This document shows positions 29,765 to 37,914 of a stretch of 37,914 bases of DNA, piece after piece. The notes under the pieces were generated by a model. It was not told the DNA's origin and ran no database searches. It saw only the letters and a program-made list of their open reading frames with translations. The position numbers and the translations under genes were made by a program. Numbering within the stretch: position 1 is the first letter of the stretch; each line of letters opens with the position of its first letter. This DNA is from Sulfitobacter sp. (lineage in GTDB: Bacteria; Pseudomonadota; Alphaproteobacteria; Rhodobacterales; Rhodobacteraceae): contig JAGXHE010000159.1 of NCBI GenBank assembly GCA_024636445.1, positions 1 through 37,914 on the forward strand. Direction: 5' to 3'.

Positions 29765-30385
29765 TCAACTGCTGGTCAGCAAAAAGTCCGCCATCCAGCC
29801 TTCTGTGCCGCCGTCCATCGGGCGCAGTTTCACCCAGCCGTTGCCGGGGTCTTGCAGGATTTCGACCTGCACACCGCGCGTCAGGCTGCCGACCACGCCG
29901 TAGTCGGTGCCGGGGCCGCCGCGCACATTTACACGGTTGCCTGTGACGGCACGGACGTCTTGCACGCCGTTATCTTCCTGAACCATCAACTCGGCGGAGA
30001 CCTGGGTTTCGCGCTGGATTTCGGGTTGGGCCGAGGGGATCAGGCTGGGCAGGATGATCTCCGGGCCCTCTGACACGTTCATCGACGCACTGCTGAGCGT
30101 TGCACCTTCGTATTTTACGGGTGTTGCCGCGTTGGTCATTGGCTTGGCCGGAGTTGCGATGTCACTGGTAGTGGCCAGGTTCAGCGCGACGCGTGTCACT
30201 TCGGCCTCGCCATAGCTGCGCTGCGTGTCGACATCTGCCAGTAGCGTTCTGGGGGCTGTGGGTGTGGTTTGGTCAACCTCAATGCGCGACATCCGCAGGG
30301 CTTCGCCGTCAAAGTCGGTTCCCCCGCTCATTTCAAAGAAAGCCCAGCCCATGAAAACAAACGTCAGCACGATAAAACGAAACAT
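29765..30385 (-). CDS. SH3 domain-containing exported/membrane-anchored protein
   Basis: N-terminal hydrophobic MFRFIVLTFVFMGWAFF; C-terminal bacterial SH3 VTGNRVNVRGGPGTDYGVVGSLTRGVQVEILQDPGNGWVKLRPMDGGTEGWMADFLL. Confidence 0.85.
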   Translation of the reverse strand: MFRFIVLTFVFMGWAFFEMSGGTDFDGEALRMSRIEVDQTTPTAPRTLLADVDTQRSYGEAEVTRVALNLATTSDIATPAKPMTNAATPVKYEGATLSSASMNVSEGPEIILPSLIPSAQPEIQRETQVSAELMVQEDNGVQDVRAVTGNRVNVRGGPGTDYGVVGSLTRGVQVEILQDPGNGWVKLRPMDGGTEGWMADFLLTSS

Positions 30386-30607
30386 ACCATAATCCCCAGA
30401 AAAACCCGGCATGCGCGGCAGCTTCTGCGCGGGTTGTTTGTACATTATCAGGCAGAGGCGGGTAGCGCAGTGACAATCGAAGTTTAAACGTGACCGCTTG
30501 TCTGCCGTGTTGGTTATGCAACGCAGCTCCCGTGCAAACTGTTCCGCAAGTCGGTTCAGATGTTTTGCCCTCTTGTCCCGTTTGGGGCACATGGCTACAC
30601 AGCATCT

Positions 30608-32923
30608 ATGTCAGATATCACCGAACCCCCCAATATGAACCTGTCCGAACCTCTGCGCCGCGCGCTGGGTGACCGGTATCTGACCTATGCGCTGTCTACG
30701 ATCATGCACCGTGCGTTGCCTGACGCCCGTGACGGGCTAAAACCGGTTCACCGCCGAATTCTGTTTGCGATGCGCGAATTGCGTCTGTCCTCCAAAGGGG
30801 GATTCCGTAAATCGGCCAAAATTTCCGGCGACGTGATGGGCAACTATCACCCGCATGGGGATGTCGCGATTTACGACGCGATGGCGCGTCTGGCCCAAGA
30901 TTTCAACGTGCGGTATCCGCTGGTCGACGGTCAGGGCAACTTTGGCAACATCGACGGCGACAACCCCGCCGCCAGCCGCTACACCGAAGCGCGCATGACC
31001 GCGGTGGCCGAGGCGCTGCTCGATGGTCTGAACGAAAACGCGGTCGATTTCCGCGACAACTACGATGGCACGCTGACCGAACCTGTCGTGCTGCCCGCGC
31101 AGTTTCCCAACCTGCTGGCCAACGGCTCTTCGGGCATTGCGGTGGGCATGGCCACCAACATTCCCCCGCACAACATCGCCGAACTGTGCGATGCCTGCCT
31201 GCATCTGATCAAGACGCCCGACGCGCGAGACGACACGCTGCTGAATTTCGTCAAAGGCCCCGATTTTCCCACTGGGGGCATCATCGTCGAGCCGCCCGAG
31301 AGCATCGCGGAGAGTTATCGTACGGGCAAAGGCGGCTTTCGTCTGCGCTGCCGCTACGAGGTCGAGGATCTGGGCCGCGGACAGTGGCAGATTGTCGTCA
31401 CCGAGATTCCCTATCAGGTGCAGAAATCCAAGCTGATCGAAAAGCTGGCCGAGGTCATTCAGACCAAGAAGGTTCCGATACTTGGCGATGTGCGCGATGA
31501 AAGCGCCGATGATATCCGGCTGGTGCTGGAGCCACGCTCAAAAAACGTCGCCCCTGATGTTCTGATGGGGATGCTCTACCGCAATTCCGATCTGGAAGTG
31601 CGGTTTTCGATGAACATGAACGTGCTGATCGACGGCGTCACGCCCAAGGTCTGCTCGATGAAGGAAGTGCTGCGTGCATTCCTTGATTTCCGCCGCGAAG
31701 TGCTGGAGCGACGCAGCCTGCACCGCATGGAAAAGATTGATCACCGGCTGGAAGTGCTGGAAGGGTTCATCATCGCCTTCCTCAATCTGGACCGCGTGAT
31801 CGACATCATCCGCTATGATGACGAACCCAAGGCCGCGCTGATGCGCGAAGACTGGGGCCGCGACCATGTGCGCGCAACGAACGAAAAAGATTATCAGTCG
31901 CCGCCCGCCGCCACCGAGGAATCGCTGACTGATGTTCAGGCCGACGCGATTCTGAACATGCGCCTGCGCAGCCTGCGCCGTCTCGAAGAACTGGAATTGC
32001 TGCGCGAGCAATCTGCGCTGATGGAAGAGCGTGCGGGCCTTGAGGATCTGCTGGAACACCCGCACCTGCAATGGGACGCGATCAGCGAACAGCTGCGCGC
32101 CACCAAAAAGCGGTTTGGCAAGGACTGGACCATTGGCGACACCCTGAACGCAGGCGCGCGCCGCACCACATTCGCCGAAGCCGGACAGGTCGAAGACGTG
32201 CCGCTTGAGGCGATGATCGACCGCGAGCCGATCACTGTTGTGTGCAGCCAGATGGGCTGGATCCGCGCAATGACCGGCCACATCGACCTGACCCGCGAGC
32301 TGAAGTTCAAGGACGGCGACGCGCCGCGCTTTGCCTTTCACGCCGAAACCACCGACAGGCTGCTGGTCTTTGGGTCGAACGGGCGGTTCTACACCCAGTC
32401 CGCCGCCACCCTGCCCGGCGGGCGCGGCATGGGCGAGCCGTTGCGCCTGATGGTCGATCTGCCCAACGAGGCGCAGATCGTCGATCTGTTCATTCACCAG
32501 CCCGACGCCAGACTGCTGGTCGCCTCGACCGCAGGCGACGGATTTGTGGTGCCTGAAAACGAAGTGATCGCGCAGACCCGCAGCGGCAGACAGGTGCTGA
32601 ATGTGCGCGGCGATGTCTCGGCGCTGGTCTGCAAACGGGTGACCGGCGACGCCGTGGCCGTGGTGGGCGAGAACCGCAAGGTACTGGTGTTCGATCTGGA
32701 CGAACTGCCGGAAATGGGCCGTGGCAAGGGCGTGCGTCTGCAAAAGTACAAGGACGGTGGCTTGTCCGATGCCACGACCTTTACCCTTGCCGATGGTCTG
32801 ACCTGGCTGGACCCTGCAGGCCGCACCCGCACGCAATCCGATTTGGCCGAATGGCGCGGCAAACGTGCCGGATCTGGCCGCATGGCGCCCCGCGGATTTC
32901 CCCGCGATAACCGATTTAACTAA
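30608..32923 (+). CDS. parC: DNA topoisomerase IV subunit A
   Basis: [44 protein letters not shown]...[20 protein letters not shown]; active-site [10 protein letters not shown]. Confidence 0.96.
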   Translation: MSDITEPPNMNLSEPLRRALGDRYLTYALSTIMHRALPDARDGLKPVHRRILFAMRELRLSSKGGFRKSAKISGDVMGNYHPHGDVAIYDAMARLAQDFNVRYPLVDGQGNFGNIDGDNPAASRYTEARMTAVAEALLDGLNENAVDFRDNYDGTLTEPVVLPAQFPNLLANGSSGIAVGMATNIPPHNIAELCDACLHLIKTPDARDDTLLNFVKGPDFPTGGIIVEPPESIAESYRTGKGGFRLRCRYEVEDLGRGQWQIVVTEIPYQVQKSKLIEKLAEVIQTKKVPILGDVRDESADDIRLVLEPRSKNVAPDVLMGMLYRNSDLEVRFSMNMNVLIDGVTPKVCSMKEVLRAFLDFRREVLERRSLHRMEKIDHRLEVLEGFIIAFLNLDRVIDIIRYDDEPKAALMREDWGRDHVRATNEKDYQSPPAATEESLTDVQADAILNMRLRSLRRLEELELLREQSALMEERAGLEDLLEHPHLQWDAISEQLRATKKRFGKDWTIGDTLNAGARRTTFAEAGQVEDVPLEAMIDREPITVVCSQMGWIRAMTGHIDLTRELKFKDGDAPRFAFHAETTDRLLVFGSNGRFYTQSAATLPGGRGMGEPLRLMVDLPNEAQIVDLFIHQPDARLLVASTAGDGFVVPENEVIAQTRSGRQVLNVRGDVSALVCKRVTGDAVAVVGENRKVLVFDLDELPEMGRGKGVRLQKYKDGGLSDATTFTLADGLTWLDPAGRTRTQSDLAEWRGKRAGSGRMAPRGFPRDNRFN

Positions 32924-32928
32924 AGCTG

Positions 32929-32952
32929 GTCTTGCCGTTGCAAGACGTTTTT
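32929..32952 (+). terminator. Rho-independent terminator of parC
   Basis: GTCTTGC-CGTT-GCAAGAC-G-TTTTT. Confidence 0.88.
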
Positions 32953-33031
32953 ACTGACAAGCAATAAACGAAAATGCGCAGACAACATGTGCATAAAACA
33001 ATTCAATTTGTACCAAAGGACGATTCAGATC

Positions 33032-34261
33032 ATGAGCTCAGCAATTACTGGCCAGTATCATGGCAAGGCGGGGCCGTTGTTCTCGCTCTATTTCAAAACC
33101 GCATTTCTTACCCTGATCACCTTGGGCTTCTACCGGTTCTGGGCGAAAACCCGCATTCGCAAGTACATCTGGTCCGCGACCTCGGGCGATGGCGACAGCT
33201 TTGAATACACCGGCACCGGATTGGAAAAGCTGCTGGGCTTTCTCTTTGCGATCGTGGTGCTGGCGATCTATCTGGGCATCGTGCAGATGGCGCTGTTTTT
33301 CTTCGGCCTGAACCTGTTCACCGAGCCGCGCAACGAGATCGAAGCCTTGGCGCAGGTGGGTGCGATCTACATCACCCTGCTGGCGGTTTTGCCGTTGTTG
33401 CTGTTCGCCACCTACCGCGCCCGTCGCTACAAAACTGCGCGCACCCGCTGGCGCGGGTTGAGGTTTGGCATGGACAACGGCGCCTGGGGCTATGTGTGGC
33501 GCGCGCTGGGGCACTGGTTTCTGACGGCCATCACTTTGGGCATTCTATTGCCGCGCCAGACCTTCTGGCTGGAAAAGTACATGACCGACCGTATGTGGTA
33601 CGGCGACGCAAAGTTCGAGCAGACCGGACGCTGGCAATCGCTTTATCCGGGGTTGAAACATGTGCTGTTCGCGGTGCTGCTGATCGGGATTGGTGGTGCT
33701 GGGGGTATCTTTCTGGAATCTCCGTTTATCGCAATCTCATCGGCTTTTGTTGGGTATATCTGGCTGATCGTGGGCGGAGTTTACTACCGCATCTACACGT
33801 TTAATGTGCTGACCCGCGCCAGGGTGCTTGATGGCGCGGTCACCTTTGACTCCGGCGCGCGCACCGGACGCGTGATTGCAATCGTACTGACGGGCATCGC
33901 GGCAATTATCGGAGCGACGATTGTTGCAGTGCTGGTGATGGGTCTGGTTCTGATGGCGGCGCTGGGTCTGAACTTTGGGTCGGCGGCATCGCTGTTTGGC
34001 GGCACTTCAGGTCCGGGTGATATCAACCCGGCGGGCGGCATTCTGGGCGGTGTCCTGATTGCGGTGCTTTATGTGGTGCTGATCCTTGGGCTGGGCGGGC
34101 TGTCGCTGGTGATGATCACCCAGCGGATCATCGGCCATGTTGTGTCTTCGGTGGTGGTGGCCAACGCGCCGCATCTGGAGCAGGTCCGGCAGCGCGCTGC
34201 TGACCAAGGTGCTGACGCCGAAGGCTTTGCCGACGCGCTCGACATTGGAGGGGCGATCTGA
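33032..34261 (+). CDS. DUF898 (YjgN-like) membrane protein
   Basis: ITGQYHGKAGPLFSLYFKTAFLTLITLGFYRFWAKTRIRKYIWSATSGDGDSFEYTGTGLEKLLGFL; classic DUF898; multi-TM. Alternative upstream start at 32987. Confidence 0.88.
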   Translation: MSSAITGQYHGKAGPLFSLYFKTAFLTLITLGFYRFWAKTRIRKYIWSATSGDGDSFEYTGTGLEKLLGFLFAIVVLAIYLGIVQMALFFFGLNLFTEPRNEIEALAQVGAIYITLLAVLPLLLFATYRARRYKTARTRWRGLRFGMDNGAWGYVWRALGHWFLTAITLGILLPRQTFWLEKYMTDRMWYGDAKFEQTGRWQSLYPGLKHVLFAVLLIGIGGAGGIFLESPFIAISSAFVGYIWLIVGGVYYRIYTFNVLTRARVLDGAVTFDSGARTGRVIAIVLTGIAAIIGATIVAVLVMGLVLMAALGLNFGSAASLFGGTSGPGDINPAGGILGGVLIAVLYVVLILGLGGLSLVMITQRIIGHVVSSVVVANAPHLEQVRQRAADQGADAEGFADALDIGGAI

Positions 34262-35389
34262 GTGGAAGAGACCGCGCGGTATTTCGATGGCGAAACAGGT
34301 CTGCGTCTGGACGCAGACCTGTCGCTGGACACTGCCGCGCAGGTGCTGACATTGTGCCACCCCGCTTTGCCTCAGGGCGTTCAGCACTGGCCGCTGAACG
34401 CTCTGCGCGCCTTGACCGATCAGGCGCGCACCGACCAGCTGGTGATGACGCTGAAGGCCGGTCATTCCTATGACAGCGGGCTGATCGACACGGCGCGATT
34501 GACGGTTTCCGACGCGCAGATGATCCGCGATATTACGCGACTGTGCCCCGATCTGAAACGCCGCGACGTGGCTCCGGGCACCGCACGCCGGGTGGTCACA
34601 CGGCTGGGGCTGGCGGTCGGTGCGCTGGCGATGATGATCTTTGTCATTCTGCCTGCGATGGCCGGCACGATGGCGCTGATCATTCCGATAGAAAGAGAAG
34701 TCGCCTGGGGCAAATCGATCGTCCGCCAGATGGAACGTATCCTTGGCGGCACCGAAGCGGGTGCGCTGATCTGTTCCAGCCCCGAAGGCGACGCGGCGTT
34801 ACAAAAGCTGACGGACAGGCTGATACAGCCGACGGGCGTCGAATACGATCTGAATATCTTGGTGATGAACCACGAAATGGTCAACGCCTTTGCCGCGCCG
34901 GGCGGGCAGATCGTTCTGGTGCGCGGGCTGATCGAGGCCGCCGAGACACCAGACGCGGTGGGCGCTGTGCTGGCCCACGAAATTGCCCATGTCGAGAACC
35001 GCGACAGCACGCGCGGAGCCTTGCGCGCGGCAGGCTCGGCGGGGCTGCTGGGGATGGTGTTGGGCGATTTTGCGGGCGGCACCGTTGCGGTGGCGATGGC
35101 CGAATGGGTGCTCAGTTCCAGCTACACCCGCGAGGCCGAGGCCAAAGCCGACCTTTACGCCCTGACCATGCTGGACAATGCCGGTGTCACGACGACCGGC
35201 TTTGCCGACTTTTTCGACAGCCTCGCCGATATCGAGAGCATCATGCCCGATCTGCCGGTCTATATGTCCAGCCACCCAGAAACCGCCGAGCGCGCCGACG
35301 CAGCCCGCAGTTTTGCGGCCAGCCAAGGGCAGACCAAACCGCTGCTCACCGATGCCGAATTCAAGGCCCTGCAAGAAATCTGCGACTGA
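34262..35389 (+). CDS. M48 family membrane metalloprotease
   Basis: GTG start directly after the preceding TGA; HEIAH zinc motif in AVLAHEIAHVENRDSTRG, EAEAKADLYALTML third ligand, N-terminal TM segment. Confidence 0.9.
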   Translation: MEETARYFDGETGLRLDADLSLDTAAQVLTLCHPALPQGVQHWPLNALRALTDQARTDQLVMTLKAGHSYDSGLIDTARLTVSDAQMIRDITRLCPDLKRRDVAPGTARRVVTRLGLAVGALAMMIFVILPAMAGTMALIIPIEREVAWGKSIVRQMERILGGTEAGALICSSPEGDAALQKLTDRLIQPTGVEYDLNILVMNHEMVNAFAAPGGQIVLVRGLIEAAETPDAVGAVLAHEIAHVENRDSTRGALRAAGSAGLLGMVLGDFAGGTVAVAMAEWVLSSSYTREAEAKADLYALTMLDNAGVTTTGFADFFDSLADIESIMPDLPVYMSSHPETAERADAARSFAASQGQTKPLLTDAEFKALQEICD

Positions 35390-35392
35390 AGC

Positions 35393-35454
35393 CACTTCAT
35401 CTTGCCGGATAAACTCCGGGGGAGGCGCGAGAGCGCCGGGGGCAGAGCCCCTGA
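35393..35454 (+). repeat. Copy A of a short dispersed intergenic repeat with terminal hairpins
   Basis: CACTTCATCTTGCCGGATAAACTCCGGGGGAGGCGCGAGAGCGCCGGGGGCAGAGCCCCTGA; 24-nt core 22/24 identical to the reverse complement of 9794-9827; GGCGCgagaGCGCC and GGGGcagaGCCCC palindromes. Confidence 0.6.
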
Positions 35455-35456
35455 CT

Positions 35457-36833
35457 TTACACCGGCTCAGCCGTCAGCCAGACGCCGCCTTCGGGCCTCA
35501 GAGTCAGGATCATCACCGGTTTGGGATCACGCCCCGCCACCGGTTTGAACCGGAACCGCGACAACACCGTCGCCAGAATAATCACTGCCTCTTGCAGAGC
35601 AAAGGACGCCCCGATGCAGATGCGCGGCCCGTCGCCAAAGGGCAGATAGGCGTAGCGGTCAATCGACTTGCGGTCGGCAAACCGTTCGGGGCGGAACGCA
35701 TCGGCGTCCTCCCAAAGCAGCTTGGACCGACCCAGCGCGTAGATCGGGATCATCACCGTATCGCCGGGCAAAATCTCGCGCCCGCCCAGCGTGTCCTTTT
35801 TTAGCGCGGTGCGCGACACGATCCCGGCAGGCGGATAAAGGCGGAGCGCCTCGTCGACGATCTGGCGGATATAGGGCAGATCGGCCACATCGTCGGCGCC
35901 TGCAGCACGTCCTTGCAACACCGATTGCGCCTCGGCGCGGGCGCGGTCCTGCACGTCGGGATCGAAGGCCACCAGATACATCGACCATGCCAGCGTCAGC
36001 GCCGTGGTCTCATGGCCCGCCACGATAAAGGTTAGCAGGTTGTCGCGCAGCTCGGCTGTGGACATGGTGCGCCCCGATTTTGGGTCTTCGCCCGCCAGCA
36101 GAAGGTCCAGCAGATCGGGCACGGCACTTGCGCCACGCGCTGCGCGTTCTTCGATGGCCTTGTCGGCGACAGATTTCATCTCTTTGAGCGCCTTGCCGGA
36201 CATCACCCGACCCGGACGCGGCACCCAGTCGGGAAATCCCAGGATGTCGAACAGCGATATCTTTCCCGCCTCGGAGATATAACTGTCGATCGCGTTGTGC
36301 ACTCCGTCACGGTCGAATGTGTCGCCGCCGGAGAATGTGACATCGGCGATCACGTCGAATGTGGTCGTCACCATCTCGTCCAGCAGGTTCACGGCGCGCG
36401 GGCCTGCTGCGGCAATCCGGTCGCAGGCGCGGTCAGCGGCTTCTGACATGATCGGAGCCAGCGCCGATACGTTGCGATGTGAAAACACCGGTGCCGCCGT
36501 GCGCCGCTGCCAGCGCCAGTGTGCGCCCTCGGCGATGAACAGCGATTCTCCGATGGCCGGTTTCAGCAGGTTCTTGGTGACCAGCGATTTGGGGTACTGA
36601 TCCAGTCTGTCGAGCAACATTTCGCGTATGGCCTTCGGGTCCATCACCATGTGCCAGCGTTTGCCGGTCTTGCCCGATACCATCGGCTGTGTCGTCGCGA
36701 TCTCGGGAAGGATCGACAGCACGTTGCGCCGCGCCTCTTGCAGGCTTTTCAGCAGGCCCCAAGGTTCGTTGACCAGTGGTACGCGAACGGGCAGGGGGCT
36801 GTGGGTGACTTGCGGCAGAACCGTGTCGGGCAT
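35457..36833 (-). CDS. Cytochrome P450
   Basis: I-helix AGHETTAL, ExxR in VDEALRLYPPAG, heme loop FGDGPRICIGASFALQEA. Confidence 0.95.
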   Translation of the reverse strand: MPDTVLPQVTHSPLPVRVPLVNEPWGLLKSLQEARRNVLSILPEIATTQPMVSGKTGKRWHMVMDPKAIREMLLDRLDQYPKSLVTKNLLKPAIGESLFIAEGAHWRWQRRTAAPVFSHRNVSALAPIMSEAADRACDRIAAAGPRAVNLLDEMVTTTFDVIADVTFSGGDTFDRDGVHNAIDSYISEAGKISLFDILGFPDWVPRPGRVMSGKALKEMKSVADKAIEERAARGASAVPDLLDLLLAGEDPKSGRTMSTAELRDNLLTFIVAGHETTALTLAWSMYLVAFDPDVQDRARAEAQSVLQGRAAGADDVADLPYIRQIVDEALRLYPPAGIVSRTALKKDTLGGREILPGDTVMIPIYALGRSKLLWEDADAFRPERFADRKSIDRYAYLPFGDGPRICIGASFALQEAVIILATVLSRFRFKPVAGRDPKPVMILTLRPEGGVWLTAEPV

Positions 36834-36959
36834 CGTGCTCTCCTTGTTAACAGATGATATAAGTGCATCTCCCCAGCGTGCAATCGCGCTGCGACCAATT
36901 GCGCCTGTGGCGATCATCCGCTAGGCCTTTGCCCGAACAATCCTTTTGGGGGGACTGCA

Positions 36960-37586
36960 ATGCTGCGGCTTGTAATGATGATGTGCGTAATGGGGCTGGT
37001 GACGGCCTGTGGTGGTGCCAGAGATATCAACGACAAACCTGTGCCGCTGGGCAACTTCAACCTGATGCACAATATCGTGGTGGCCCCCAAGGCGCAAAAA
37101 GGTCCGCTCAGCCGCGATGCGACCGAAGAGCAATTGAACACCGCAGTGCAAAGCGCCATCGCCCAGCGGTTCGACCGTTATGACGGTGACAGCAACTACC
37201 ACTTCGGCGTGTCGGTCGAAGGTTATGTTCTGGCCGCACCCGGCGTGCCGCTGGTATTGTCGCCCAAGTCGATCCTGATCATCAACCTGACGGTCTGGGA
37301 CGACGCTGCGGGCAAAAAGCTGACGGACAAGCCTCATACGATCACCGTGCTGGAAACCTTTGGCACCGGCACCGTTGTCGGGTCGGGTTACACGCTCTCT
37401 GCCGAAGAACAGCTGCAGCAGCTGTCTGAAAACGTGGCAAAGGCGATCGAACGCTATCTGGTCAAGCAGATGAAAGAGGAAGGCTGGTTCGTCACCACAG
37501 GCTCTGGCCGTCCCGGTGCCGAGACAGCGACACCGGCTTCGGGTGAGACGATGACCACACCACCGGTCGAAGTGGCCGCCGAATAA
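36960..37586 (+). CDS. Conserved hypothetical lipoprotein
   Basis: MLRLVMMMCVMGLVTACGG lipobox; remainder not recognised. Confidence 0.65.
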   Translation: MLRLVMMMCVMGLVTACGGARDINDKPVPLGNFNLMHNIVVAPKAQKGPLSRDATEEQLNTAVQSAIAQRFDRYDGDSNYHFGVSVEGYVLAAPGVPLVLSPKSILIINLTVWDDAAGKKLTDKPHTITVLETFGTGTVVGSGYTLSAEEQLQQLSENVAKAIERYLVKQMKEEGWFVTTGSGRPGAETATPASGETMTTPPVEVAAE

Positions 37587-37774
37587 CGAAATAACAACAG
37601 GTTCGCGCGGCAGAACACAGCGCGCGGGGATTTACGCCGAGGTCCGCGTGCCGCAGGTTTCGCGCTCAGGCCAAAACGATCAAGACCGCTTGATTTTCCT
37701 GCGCAATGGCAATACATGCCGCGCGGAACGCATTTGGGTCTGCAAGGATTCCACAACCAAAAAGGGCACCTTTC

Positions 37775-37914
37775 ATGGGTAAGGCAAAGTTTGAACGCAA
37801 CAAACCGCACGTCAACATTGGCACCATTGGCCACGTTGACCACGGTAAAACGACGCTGACAGCGGCGATCACCAAATACTTTGGTGACTTTCGTGCATAT
37901 GACCAGATCGACGG
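37775..37914 (+). CDS. tuf: Elongation factor Tu, truncated by window end
   Basis: [48 protein letters not shown]-Tu N-terminus with G1 loop. Confidence 0.97.
   Translation, partial: MGKAKFERNKPHVNIGTIGHVDHGKTTLTAAITKYFGDFRAYDQID

Noticed and set aside
31538-32836. 432-aa ORF on the minus strand
   Set aside because: Antisense to parC; shadow ORF
1-37914. tRNA/rRNA genes, CRISPR arrays, insertion sequences, prophage or classical defence genes
   Set aside because: Scanned by eye for T-loop-like GGTTCGAAT contexts, regular direct-repeat arrays, transposase/integrase motifs and nuclease/helicase defence families; none were supportable, though short or degenerate elements could be missed without tools

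Overview
This is a GC-rich alphaproteobacterial chromosomal window. Gene content and order look like Rhodobacteraceae/Roseobacter (inference from recognised families; no search was run). It is densely coding, with about 43 supported genes, and I saw no rRNA, tRNA, CRISPR array or transposase. Main blocks: ispH (partial), a NYN-domain gene and folK; a housekeeping run rpoZ - rsh (relA/spoT) - DUF2062 - pdxJ - small membrane protein - acpS - lepB - rnc - era - DUF1491 - recO; a META-domain protein / TetR / long acyl-CoA dehydrogenase block, the last probably (2S)-methylsuccinyl-CoA dehydrogenase of the ethylmalonyl-CoA pathway; a TauE/SafE permease; an accessory-looking regulatory patch (XRE regulator, LysR-type HTH fused to a non-canonical C-terminus, GNAT-like orphan); pckA divergent from chvI-chvG-hprK-rapZ-EIIA-HPr (incomplete regulatory PTS); an acyltransferase; hbd, DUF6473, etfBA, cobalamin adenosyltransferase, HIG1-like, SDR and SH3 genes; parC; a DUF898 + M48 metalloprotease pair; a cytochrome P450; a lipoprotein; and the start of tuf. 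Most of the window is ordinary core genome. The best second-look candidates are the LysR-HTH/PAS-like + GNAT-like pair (about 15.1-16.8 kb), a perfect 12-2-12 palindrome upstream of the TetR gene, the DUF898-M48 pair with zero intergenic gap, the compact chvIG/PTS module, and two copies of a short dispersed intergenic repeat. I do not see a clear, unambiguous new defence or mobile system here.
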